Positions 25,069-32,008 of a DNA stretch of 64,000 nucleotides are shown piece after piece (position 1 is the stretch's first letter; every line of letters starts with the position of its first letter). Source of the DNA: Acidimicrobiales bacterium (GTDB taxonomy: Bacteria > Actinomycetota > Acidimicrobiia > Acidimicrobiales > Palsa-688); contig DATLUM010000137.1 in assembly GCA_035533095.1 (NCBI GenBank), forward strand, positions 1 through 64,000, in the 5' to 3' direction. A program made the position numbers and the translations under genes. Below the pieces are notes generated by a model, which was not told the DNA's origin, ran no database searches, and saw only the letters and a program-made list of their open reading frames with translations.

Positions 25069-26271
25069 CTATCGGGTCAACTGGCCGGTCTTCCTCCGGC
25101 GGGCCGGCGAAGAGGGGCGCGGGGAGGAGGTGGAGGAAGAACCGGCGGACAGCAGGCTGCCGAGGTAGTCGGCGGCGTCCTGGTCCCGGCCCTCGACCAT
25201 GTGGGCGTAGACGCGCAGGGTTGTAGTGGCGTCGGAGTGCCCCAGCCTGCCAGCGATCGTGCGGACGTCGCGCCCCGACGCGATCAGCATGCTCGCGCTG
25301 AAATGGCGCAGAGTGTGGAGGCTCACGCCCCGAACTCCGGCCGCCTGGCACAGCGACGCGAAGCTGTGGGTCAGCCCGTCGGGCTTGAGTGGCTCCCGGC
25401 CCGAGGGATCCAACGTGAATACGAACCCATCGTCGAGGACCTCAATGCCGGCGTCAGCCGCCCACGCCTCGACATTCGCCCGGTGGGTCCGCAAGACGGT
25501 GGTGGTGAACTCGTCGAGGGAGATCCTGCGCGCCTGATGGGTCTTGGTGGGGCCGATGACCCACCCGCCCTCGAGACCATTCTTGAGCGACTGGTGGACG
25601 TGGAGCCTGCCCACATCGAGGTAGACGTCGTTCCAGTGCAGGCCTGCGAGCTCGCCCCTGCGCAGACCCGTCGTAGCGGCGACGGCGATGATTGCCGCGA
25701 GGACCGGCTGGCCTCTGTCCTCCGCGGCGGTGATGAGCTTCTGTACGACGTCGGGAGTCGGTATCTCCTTCGGCGTGTGGTGCCGTTGCGGTGGGGTCGC
25801 CCTGGCGGTCGGCGCTACGGCGAGGAGCCCCCATTTCACCGCTTGGCGCAGGGCCGCTGAGAGCACGCGGTGGAGGTGATGGACGGTGCTCGGGTGGAGC
25901 CCTTCGTCCAACCAGGCTCGGTAGGCGCGGTCGAGGTGCTGGGCGGTCAGCTTGTCGAGGCGGATCCCCCCGAGACGGTGGTTGATCCTCTCGGCCTTGT
26001 GGCGGTAGCCCCTGATGGTGGCGGGCGAGCGCGTCGGTGTGATGTGGTCGAGCCATCGGTCGAGGAACTCGGCGACTGTGGTGGAGGCGACGATCGGAAC
26101 GGTGCCGTTTGAGACCTCGGTGACGAACTCGGCCAAGGCGGTGTCGGCCTGTTTCTTGGTGCCGTGGAAGGTTCTCGTCACCTGCTTCGGGTTGCCCGTG
26201 ACAGGATCGCGGCCGATGAACACCCGCAGCCGCCATATCCCCGGTGATCGCTCGTCCTTGGTCCCTCGCAT
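25069..26271 (-). CDS. Tyrosine recombinase / integrase of the tRNA-Lys island
   Basis: This 400-residue integrase has an N-terminal arm-binding AP2-like domain (RSPGIWRLRVFIGRDP), a SAM-like core-binding domain, and a catalytic domain with TTGLRRGELAGLHW (Arg I near residue 202), HTLRHFSASML (His-x-x-Arg near 318), RLGHSDATTTLRVYAHM (second His near 344 and Tyr near 355). All catalytic residues are present. The ATG at 26271 has GGAGGA just upstream and is preferred over 26295. It ends in a Ser/Pro-rich tail. It lies 100 bases from the intact tRNA-Lys, the classic place for an element's integrase. Confidence 0.94.
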   Translation of the reverse strand: MRGTKDERSPGIWRLRVFIGRDPVTGNPKQVTRTFHGTKKQADTALAEFVTEVSNGTVPIVASTTVAEFLDRWLDHITPTRSPATIRGYRHKAERINHRLGGIRLDKLTAQHLDRAYRAWLDEGLHPSTVHHLHRVLSAALRQAVKWGLLAVAPTARATPPQRHHTPKEIPTPDVVQKLITAAEDRGQPVLAAIIAVAATTGLRRGELAGLHWNDVYLDVGRLHVHQSLKNGLEGGWVIGPTKTHQARRISLDEFTTTVLRTHRANVEAWAADAGIEVLDDGFVFTLDPSGREPLKPDGLTHSFASLCQAAGVRGVSLHTLRHFSASMLIASGRDVRTIAGRLGHSDATTTLRVYAHMVEGRDQDAADYLGSLLSAGSSSTSSPRPSSPARRRKTGQLTR

Positions 26272-26293
26272 GGCTCCTCCAGCCGGCCACCCC

Positions 26294-26362
26294 AAAAGTG
26301 CTAGTCCAAAAGTAGTCCAGGACTACAGGTCGAGATGGTATCGTTTGTAAAAGTGCTGGTCA
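26294..26362 (+). repeat. Cluster of candidate arm-type sites, right end
   Basis: Three related words lie between the integrase start and tRNA-Lys: AAAAGTGCTAGTCC at 26294, AAAAGTAGTCC at 26308 and AAAAGTGCTGGTCA at 26349. The last differs by one base from the left-end copy at 18319. The cluster also overlaps the presumed integrase promoter, so it could serve autoregulation. Binding is inferred. Confidence 0.5.
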
Positions 26363-26370
26363 GAGCATAC

Positions 26371-26446
26371 GGGCCGCTAGCTCATCCGGTAGAGCAGGGG
26401 ACTTTTAATCCCAAGGTGCAGGGTTCGAGACCCTGGCGGCCCACCA
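26371..26446 (+). tRNA. tRNA-Lys (UUU)
   Basis: A complete 76-nt tRNA with acceptor GGGCCGC/GCGGCCC, D arm GCTC...GAGC, anticodon loop CTTTTAA (anticodon TTT), T arm CAGGGTTCGAGACCCTG and an encoded CCA at 26444-26446. Its first 35 bases are duplicated at 18245, so the working gene is probably a hybrid whose 5' part was supplied by the island. Confidence 0.96.
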
Positions 26447-26626
26447 CGGATCTGCCCCGTTATGGGAGCGAGAGTCGGAGGAGGGTAGAGGCGGGCGGCG
26501 ACGCCGGCGACGCCCGTACTGGGTAACTTAACTAGTCCCTGAGGATACTTAGGCTACCCACTCGGACCGAAGCGCCGGCGACCGGGGTGCGCCGGCGGCA
26601 GGCTCCAGGCAATTAGCGTTGCGGGC

Positions 26627-26920
26627 ATGAGTGAGGACGAGGCGACCGTGGCGGTCGGGTACACGGAGACGCTCGACCGGATCGCGGGCGACCTCGAAGC
26701 GGTCGAGGCCGCGCTGCGCCGATTGGACGACGGCACTTACGGACGCTGCGGTACCTGCGGCCGGCAGATTGCAGAAGACGAAGTGGAGCGGGACCCGCTG
26801 GCAGCCACGTGCGCCGACCACAGGGGACTGCCGGCGCCGGCCAGCGCCTCAGAGCGGGCTGTTGGCGTGCTTGCGGGCGACGATCCGCTCTCGCTTGGTC
26901 GCGAGCATCCGGAAGGCTGA
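26627..26920 (+). CDS. TraR/DksA-type zinc-finger protein
   Basis: This 97-residue protein resembles the short actinobacterial DksA/TraR group. A helical N-terminal half, TLDRIAGDLEAVEAALRRLD, precedes DDGTYGRCGTCGRQIAEDE (C-x-x-C near residue 41) and ends the finger with ATCADH (second metal pair Cys/His). Such proteins may modulate RNA polymerase or simply bind zinc. The ATG at 26627 has no strong ribosome binding site. Its last 24 codons overlap, tail to tail, the end of the carboxyltransferase gene, and the C-terminal residues after the finger are low in complexity. Confidence 0.75.
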   Translation: MSEDEATVAVGYTETLDRIAGDLEAVEAALRRLDDGTYGRCGTCGRQIAEDEVERDPLAATCADHRGLPAPASASERAVGVLAGDDPLSLGREHPEG

Positions 26921-28228
26921 CGCCACGGCCTTGCGGGTCTCGGCGGGGTCGACAACCTGGTCGACGAAGCCACGCGCGGCAGCGACGTATGGGTTGAGGT
27001 AGGTCTCCTCGTACTCCTCCACGAGGCGGGCCTGCGTCGACGCGTCCTCGCGGCGGTGAAGGATCTGGACCGCGCCTTGAGCGCCCATCACCGCGACCTG
27101 GGCTGACGGCCACGCGAGGCACAGGTCGTTGGCCATGCCCTTGGAGTCCATGACGATGTACGCGCCGCCGAACGCCTTGCGCAGGATCAGGCACACGCGC
27201 GGCACCGTCGCTTCGGCGTACGCGAACACGAGTTGCGCGCCGTGGCGGATCATGCCGCGCCACTCGAGGTCCTTGCCGGGCATGAATCCGGGGGTGTCGA
27301 CCAGCGTCAGCAACGGGACGTTGAACGAGTCGCAGAAAGCGACAAAGCGCGCCCCCTTCTGTGACGCCGAGATGTCGAGCGTTCCTGCCATCGACTGCGG
27401 CTGGTTGGCGACCACCCCTACCGGGTGCCCGTCGATCCGGCACAGCAACGTGCACAGCTGAGGCGCCCAGGCCGCCCGGAACTCGAGGAACTCGGCGTCG
27501 TCGGCAACCGCCGACACGGCCGTGCGAACGTCGTAGGAACCGCTTGCGCTCGAAGGCAACAGGTCCCGCAGTGACGGAGTCGCGCGATCGAAGGGATCGT
27601 CGGTGGGCCACGCCGGCGGTTCCTCGTCGGCGTGGTCCGGCAAGTAGTCGAGAGCAGCCGCGGCGACCTCCAGCCCGTGGTCCGCGTTGTCGGCCAGCAG
27701 TGCCGCCACACCGGTCGAACGGGCGTGGACCCGCTGGCCACCGAGTTCCGCCGGCGTCAACTGCAGGCCAGTCATCGCGGCGACCGCCGTGGGGCCCGAC
27801 ACGTACGCGACCGCCTCGGGTGTCATCACGACGACGTCTGCCATGCCGAGCAGCAAGGCCGGCCCGGACAGCGCCAGCCCGTAGGCGACGATGACGGTCG
27901 GCACGATGCCCGAACAGGAGTACATCGCGCGAGCGGCCCGCCCCCAACCGTCGAGAGAGGCGACGCCCTCGAACACGTCGGCGCCCGACGAGGTGAGCAC
28001 CATGACGAAGGGCAGGCGCTGGTCGAGGGCCATGCGGGCACCCGCAGCGATGGTGTCGCTGTCGCTGACGCTGAGCGCGCCGCGCCGCTGCCCGCTCGAC
28101 ACGTGCACGAGCACCACCCGCCGGCCGGTCACAGGCAGACGCGCCAGGCCGGCGGTGGTCGCTCCCGAGGCCATCGCCCGGAGCCGGACCGATAATTGCG
28201 CCGGCGGATCTGCGTTCACGGCGGTCAC
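26849..28228 (-). CDS. Acyl-CoA carboxylase beta-type carboxyltransferase
   Basis: This 459-residue protein carries the carboxyltransferase fold of propionyl/acetyl-CoA carboxylase beta subunits: TSSGADVFEGVASL (N-terminal subdomain oxyanion region), GVVANQPQSMAGTLDISASQ near residue 273, TLVDTPGFMPGKDLEWRGMI near 308, and AFGGAYIVMDSKGMANDLCL near 346. It is shorter than the usual 510-540 residues, lacking the N-terminal KL-T-A-R-E-R segment. The GTG at 28228 was chosen because coding character begins there; upstream frame is Arg-rich. No biotin-carboxylase partner is in the window. Acyl substrate not predicted. Confidence 0.82.
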   Translation of the reverse strand: MTAVNADPPAQLSVRLRAMASGATTAGLARLPVTGRRVVLVHVSSGQRRGALSVSDSDTIAAGARMALDQRLPFVMVLTSSGADVFEGVASLDGWGRAARAMYSCSGIVPTVIVAYGLALSGPALLLGMADVVVMTPEAVAYVSGPTAVAAMTGLQLTPAELGGQRVHARSTGVAALLADNADHGLEVAAAALDYLPDHADEEPPAWPTDDPFDRATPSLRDLLPSSASGSYDVRTAVSAVADDAEFLEFRAAWAPQLCTLLCRIDGHPVGVVANQPQSMAGTLDISASQKGARFVAFCDSFNVPLLTLVDTPGFMPGKDLEWRGMIRHGAQLVFAYAEATVPRVCLILRKAFGGAYIVMDSKGMANDLCLAWPSAQVAVMGAQGAVQILHRREDASTQARLVEEYEETYLNPYVAAARGFVDQVVDPAETRKAVASAFRMLATKRERIVARKHANSPL

Positions 28229-28284
28229 CCCCGCGTGCTGACGGCCGTCATCACCGAACTCTGACAGCCGGGCGCACGGTGTGG

Positions 28285-28872
28285 TTACCCGGCCAGCTCG
28301 CCGGAGGGGAACAGCCCGATCTGGCCGAGCGGAACCGGGGCGCCGGCGGGCGCATGAGCAGCGCCAGCGGGCGCAAGGTGGGAATCGTTGTCCTCTCCTG
28401 TTGCGTGCTCCAGCCCCCGGGCGATGAGGAATCCCCGGGCACGCTCGGTCAGCGGGTAGCGCTCCACCAACGACCAGAACCTGGCGCCGTGACCCGGCAC
28501 CGAAAGGTGCGCCAGCTCGTGGACGACGACGTAGTCGATCACCCATCCCGGCTCCCTCGCCAACCTGGACGAGATGCGGATGGACCCGTCGGCCGGGGTG
28601 CAGCTACCCCACCGCCACTCCTGGTTGTCGACCCACCGGATCGCCACAGGTTCCCTCAGCCCGTAACGACCGGCCAGGACGCGTGCGCGCTCCTCGAGAT
28701 CGATCAGGTTCGCCGCGGACTTGCGCTGCATCCGGCGAAGCATCTCGGCGACCCAGTGATCCTCCTCGGCCTTGGTCATGTTGGCGGGGATGGAGACCCG
28801 CAGCACCCCACCGACCTCGCGTGCCTGCACGGTCTTGCGCCGGCGGGGACTGCGGACCACCTCGACCTTCAT
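28285..28872 (-). CDS. YgjP-like metallopeptidase (DUF45)
   Basis: This 195-residue protein has the DUF45/YgjP signature: an N-terminal basic strand pair, IRWVDNQEWRWGSCTP near residue 78 (W-G-S-C), and the zinc motif VVVHELAHLSVPGHGARFWS near 115, where H-E-x-x-H and the later His form the metal site. The family is predicted to be a zinc metalloprotease or nuclease-associated protein. The last 35 residues are Ala/Pro-rich. It lies 56 bases before the carboxyltransferase start on the same strand. Confidence 0.87.
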   Translation of the reverse strand: MKVEVVRSPRRRKTVQAREVGGVLRVSIPANMTKAEEDHWVAEMLRRMQRKSAANLIDLEERARVLAGRYGLREPVAIRWVDNQEWRWGSCTPADGSIRISSRLAREPGWVIDYVVVHELAHLSVPGHGARFWSLVERYPLTERARGFLIARGLEHATGEDNDSHLAPAGAAHAPAGAPVPLGQIGLFPSGELAG

Positions 28873-28902
28873 GGACCGGACCGTACCCGAGGAGAGGGAC
28901 GG

Positions 28903-29526
28903 TTAGGACGGATCGGAGGCGAGCTCGAGCTCGAGGAGGTCGATCGGCTCCTCGGGCAACAGACCGCCGGCGTTGTGCCGTCCGCGGTAACCCGCAAGGT
29001 GCCCGACGCGGTATTCCGCCGCGGAGGCCAGGCGCGCCAGCGCCCTCACCACGCCGCCGTGGGCGACGACGAGGATGGCGCCGAAACCCGCCGACTCGGC
29101 CGCGCGGCCGATCCTCGCTGCGGCCTCCGACACGCGATCGTCGAACGCCGACCGGGTCTCGCCGCCGGGGGGCGCTGGCAACTCACCGCAACTGAAGCGC
29201 GCGATGTCACCCGGCCAGCGGATCTCGATCTCGTCGCGGGTCCGCCCGCTCCACTCACCGACGTCGTACTCGCGAAGCCCGGGTTCGACAACCGGCGGAG
29301 GGATCGATCCCATCGACGCCGTCAGGATCTCGGCGGTCTCGACCGCGCGGGAGAGATCGGAGCAGAAGACCCCGTCGAAGGAATCCAGCTCTGCGAGCCG
29401 CTTGCCGGCCGCGCGGGCCTCGCGGCGACCCTCGTCCGACAGCACCGGATCGGCGTGCCCCTGCCACAAGCCCGCGGCGTTCCATTCGGACTGCGCGTGG
29501 CGGATGACGACGAGTCGACCGGGCAT
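28903..29526 (-). CDS. Histidine phosphatase family protein
   Basis: This 207-residue protein has LVVIRHAQSEWN near residue 5 (R-H-A/G signature), FCSDLSRAVETAEIL near 54, REYDVGEWSGRT near 83 and the second His in LVVAHGGVVRALARLA near 151. It belongs to the phosphoglycerate-mutase-like phosphatases; substrates include alpha-ribazole phosphate or phospho-sugars. The ATG at 29526 is used; a long upstream open frame to 30024 covers the MoaD gene on the other strand and is not real. Divergent from moaD with about 95 bases between. Confidence 0.87.
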   Translation of the reverse strand: MPGRLVVIRHAQSEWNAAGLWQGHADPVLSDEGRREARAAGKRLAELDSFDGVFCSDLSRAVETAEILTASMGSIPPPVVEPGLREYDVGEWSGRTRDEIEIRWPGDIARFSCGELPAPPGGETRSAFDDRVSEAAARIGRAAESAGFGAILVVAHGGVVRALARLASAAEYRVGHLAGYRGRHNAGGLLPEEPIDLLELELASDPS

Positions 29527-29622
29527 TGCAGGCAAGGCTAGGCCAGGTGAGAAAAAGAAGTCGTTGCCGGGTAGGTTCACACCGCACGAGGAGAAGGTAC
29601 GCAGCTGGCACGAGAGGGTTTG

Positions 29623-29913
29623 ATGGGTGAGGTGGCCCCCGAAAGCATTCGAGAGGAGCGCGCCCCGGCCGGCGTGACACTCCTGTTCTTCGCGGCAGCG
29701 CGCCAGGCCGCCGGCGTCGCGAAGGAGTCGGTCGACGCCGCCACGCTGGCGGAGGTGCTGGACGGCGCCCGCCGGCGGCACGGCGAGGCGTTCACCGCGA
29801 TTCTCGAAGGCTGCCGCGTGTGGGTCAACGGCGAGCCTGCCGAAGAGGCCACGGCTCTTCGCGACGGTGACGAGGTGGCGGTACTCCCGCCGGTATCGGG
29901 AGGCTACGGATGA
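29623..29913 (+). CDS. MoaD/ThiS-family sulfur-carrier protein
   Basis: This 96-residue beta-grasp protein resembles MoaD, the small subunit of molybdopterin synthase: VTLLFFAAARQAAGVAKESV near residue 18, GCRVWVNGEPAEEATALRDG near 62, DEVAVLPPVSGGYG at the end. The activated Gly-Gly is normally the very C-terminus, but here two residues (Tyr-Gly) follow, so it must be trimmed, use the last Gly, or act in another pathway. ATG at 29623 directly follows an alternative TTG. It overlaps the next gene by four bases (ATGA). No MoaE is nearby. Confidence 0.78.
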   Translation: MGEVAPESIREERAPAGVTLLFFAAARQAAGVAKESVDAATLAEVLDGARRRHGEAFTAILEGCRVWVNGEPAEEATALRDGDEVAVLPPVSGGYG

Positions 29914-30590
29914 GCATCGCAAGCGAGCTCGTCGTTGCGGGTCGCCGCAGGGTAAGGACCCAAACGCCGGCGAGGGTCGTCGCCCGCGGAAGGGCGGCCG
30001 CCGAGAACAAGACGGGCACCACACAACTGGCTGTGGCCGCGCGCGGGGTGCTTTGGGCCGCGCTGCTCCTTGCTTCCTGCGTGATGGGATCGCTGGCGGT
30101 CGGGCTCGTCGTGGTCCCCGCTGCCGTTATCGCATCCGTGTCGGCGCTCCGGGCGGTGCCCCGTCCGCTGCGTGCCCCGGCCGTTGCCGTCGCGGTGGGC
30201 GGCCCTATAGCAGCCGCGATCTCTTTCATCGTCGCTGACGCGCAGGGCGCCAACCTTGGTCTAACGCTCGCATTCGTCGTCTGCCTCTACGACGCGGCAA
30301 GCTATCTCAACGGCAACGGTCGCGGCACCGGAGGCTGGCCCGGAGTGGGCGCCGGCCTGCTGACGGTCGGCGTGCTCGCCGTGTTCGTCGCCGCAGTGTT
30401 GGTGCCGCCGTTCACCGGCACCCGGTCGTGGCTGGTCGTCGGCATGACCGGACTGGTCGCTCCGGTGGGTGTCTGGCTCGCCGGCCGGGCGACGGGGTGG
30501 GACAGGCTGCCGGCGCTGCGGAGGGTTGACTCGATGATCCTCGCGGCCCCCGTGTGGGCGATCCTGGTCTCGACCGTCGTGCAGCGCTGA
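29910..30590 (+). CDS. Membrane protein, weakly CdsA-like
   Basis: This 226-residue protein has a basic N-terminus of about 40 residues then six to seven hydrophobic helices. The C-terminal RRVDSMILAAPVWAIL recalls the end of phosphatidate cytidylyltransferases (R-x-D-S-x-x-x-A-x-P), and YDAASYLNGNGRGTG near residue 126 could be a degenerate version of the active region, but the full signature is missing. I cannot assign a function. It is coupled to MoaD by an ATGA overlap. Confidence 0.55.
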   Translation: MSIASELVVAGRRRVRTQTPARVVARGRAAAENKTGTTQLAVAARGVLWAALLLASCVMGSLAVGLVVVPAAVIASVSALRAVPRPLRAPAVAVAVGGPIAAAISFIVADAQGANLGLTLAFVVCLYDAASYLNGNGRGTGGWPGVGAGLLTVGVLAVFVAAVLVPPFTGTRSWLVVGMTGLVAPVGVWLAGRATGWDRLPALRRVDSMILAAPVWAILVSTVVQR

Positions 30591-30648
30591 GCGCCGTTCC
30601 GGCGCGGAGGCGACCTACATCCGGGCCGTGCGGTAGCCTCCCCGTACG

Positions 30649-31179
30649 GTGGCTCGACTCGAGGACGTCTTGGCTCCCGGCTACCTCGATGGCCTGGAGG
30701 GCTGGTCGCTGGCAGATGTACGAACGCGCCGCAACGAAGCTACGGAAGTCGAGACCGGGCTGTCCTACCTCCGCCGGATCATCCAGGGCCGCTTGGACAT
30801 CCTCTTGGCGGAGCAGCGGCTCCGGCGCGACGGCGAAGGTCACAGCGACCTGACGTCTCTGGTCGAGGAACTTCCGACCATCCTGTCCGACCACGTGCAC
30901 GCCCCGGGCCTGGGTCGCCTGCCCGCTCTGATGGGCCCCGGTGAGCTGGATCCGGAGCTGGAGGCACGCCTCGAAGCAGTGATACCGGCGAGCCACCTCG
31001 CGAAGATCGACTCTCTCGAGGACTCCGAGGTGTCGTCCGCCTGCGAGGGCCTGGTCGAACTCGAGAAGACCGTTTCCTCGCAGAGGCGGTCGGTGTTCGA
31101 AGTGCTCGACCGGCTCCAGGACGAGATCGTGCGGCGGTACGGCACCGGCGAGGCGACGGTCGACAGCCTGCTGCCGTGA
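30649..31179 (+). CDS. RsiG-like c-di-GMP-binding anti-sigma factor
   Basis: This 176-residue helical protein resembles Streptomyces RsiG, the anti-sigma factor that holds sigma WhiG when c-di-GMP is bound. Known RsiG proteins carry E(x)3S(x)2R(x)3Q(x)3D motifs. Here E35-S39-R42-Q46-D50 fits the motif exactly, and a second copy, E139-S143-R146-F150-D154, fits except that Gln is Phe. The opening VLAPGYLDGLEGWSLADVRT also fits the family. No sigma factor gene is in the window. The stop overlaps the next start by four bases (GTGA). Assignment rests on the motif and layout; binding is inferred. Confidence 0.78.
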   Translation: MARLEDVLAPGYLDGLEGWSLADVRTRRNEATEVETGLSYLRRIIQGRLDILLAEQRLRRDGEGHSDLTSLVEELPTILSDHVHAPGLGRLPALMGPGELDPELEARLEAVIPASHLAKIDSLEDSEVSSACEGLVELEKTVSSQRRSVFEVLDRLQDEIVRRYGTGEATVDSLLP

Positions 31180-31547
31180 AGTCCGCAACTCGGCCACGGC
31201 TGGTGCTCGTGGTCGACGACGACGAGATGATCCGCCGGTTGGTGCGGGCGGTGCTGGAGGCCGACGAGTTCGAGGTCGTCGAGGCCCGCGACGGCGCGTC
31301 CGCCTTGAGCCTTGCATCCGAGAGACAACCCGCCGTCGTCGTGCTCGACATCATGATGCCCGGTATCGACGGCGTCGAGGTGTGCCGGCGGCTCGATCAC
31401 GACCGGGCCAAGGTCGTCATCCTGACGGCGCGCGACGACCCGCGCCTCGAGGACGAGTGCAGGGCCGCAGGCGCGGATGCGTTCCTCACCAAGCCGTTCT
31501 CGTCGGTGCAGCTGCTCGACCTGATAGCAGAGATGCTCCCCGCCTGA
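31176..31547 (+). CDS. Single-domain response regulator receiver
   Basis: This 123-residue protein is a stand-alone CheY-like receiver: LVLVVDDDEMIRRLV gives the acidic pocket, VVVLDIMMPGIDGVEV the phospho-Asp near residue 60, VVILTARDD the conserved Thr, and FLTKPFSS the Lys. There is no output domain, so it probably signals by protein contact. GTG start overlapping the RsiG-like gene by four bases, so the two are co-translated, linking a phosphorelay input to a c-di-GMP-type anti-sigma protein. No kinase is adjacent. Confidence 0.92.
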   Translation: MKSATRPRLVLVVDDDEMIRRLVRAVLEADEFEVVEARDGASALSLASERQPAVVVLDIMMPGIDGVEVCRRLDHDRAKVVILTARDDPRLEDECRAAGADAFLTKPFSSVQLLDLIAEMLPA

Positions 31548-31615
31548 GCGATGAGCGACCTCGTGAGCGGATCAGTCGGCACAGATCGGGGCGGCATCGC
31601 TCGGACGGTGCCCCG

Positions 31616-32005
31616 ATGAACGACTTTCCCGATCCCTGGCGAGAGCTCGGCGAGTTCATCCGGGAGCAGCGATCCGTCGCGCGCCTGTCGGTGCGCCGGT
31701 TGTCCGACATGGCGGGTATATCGAACCCTTACCTCAGCCAGATCGAGCGCGGCCTGCGCCGGCCGTCTGCGGAGATACTGCAGCAGATCGCCAAGGCGCT
31801 GCGCATTTCGGCGGAGACCCTTTACATCCGCGCCGGGATACTCGACCCACGCGAAGGAGACGGTGACCTGACTCACGCGATCCTCGGCGAACCGGGATTG
31901 ACGGAGGATCAGAAGCAGACGCTGCTGCGCATCTACCTGTCGTTCAGGCGGGAAAACGAGACGGCCCGTCCCTCCAAGCCCCCGTCCGACGAGGAGGCCG
32001 GGTAG
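31616..32005 (+). CDS. XRE-family helix-turn-helix regulator
   Basis: This 129-residue protein has an HTH_3 domain: LGEFIREQRSVARLSVRRLS, then DMAGISNPYLSQIERGLRRP with the recognition helix near residue 40, and EILQQIAKALRISAETLY. It resembles short actinobacterial XRE regulators preceding mshA-like genes. The C-terminal half (LTEDQKQTLLRIYLSFRREN) is helical and may mediate dimerisation. ATG at 31616; the next gene starts three bases after its stop. Confidence 0.88.
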   Translation: MNDFPDPWRELGEFIREQRSVARLSVRRLSDMAGISNPYLSQIERGLRRPSAEILQQIAKALRISAETLYIRAGILDPREGDGDLTHAILGEPGLTEDQKQTLLRIYLSFRRENETARPSKPPSDEEAG

Positions 32006-32008
32006 GTC

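Larger units (their letters stand above)
18245..26405. mobile_element. 8.1-kb integrative island at tRNA-Lys
   Basis: The block is bounded by a 35-bp direct repeat of the 5' half of tRNA-Lys, a fragment at 18245-18279 and the same bases inside the intact gene at 26371-26405. A tyrosine integrase sits at the right end, reading inward. Similar short repeats (AAAAGTSCTRGTC) lie just inside both ends. Cargo: IS5 remnant, GNAT, VOC, flavin-fold protein, YceH, truncated regulator, SRPBCC, RsgA. Repeats and genes are seen; mobility is inferred. Confidence 0.75.
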
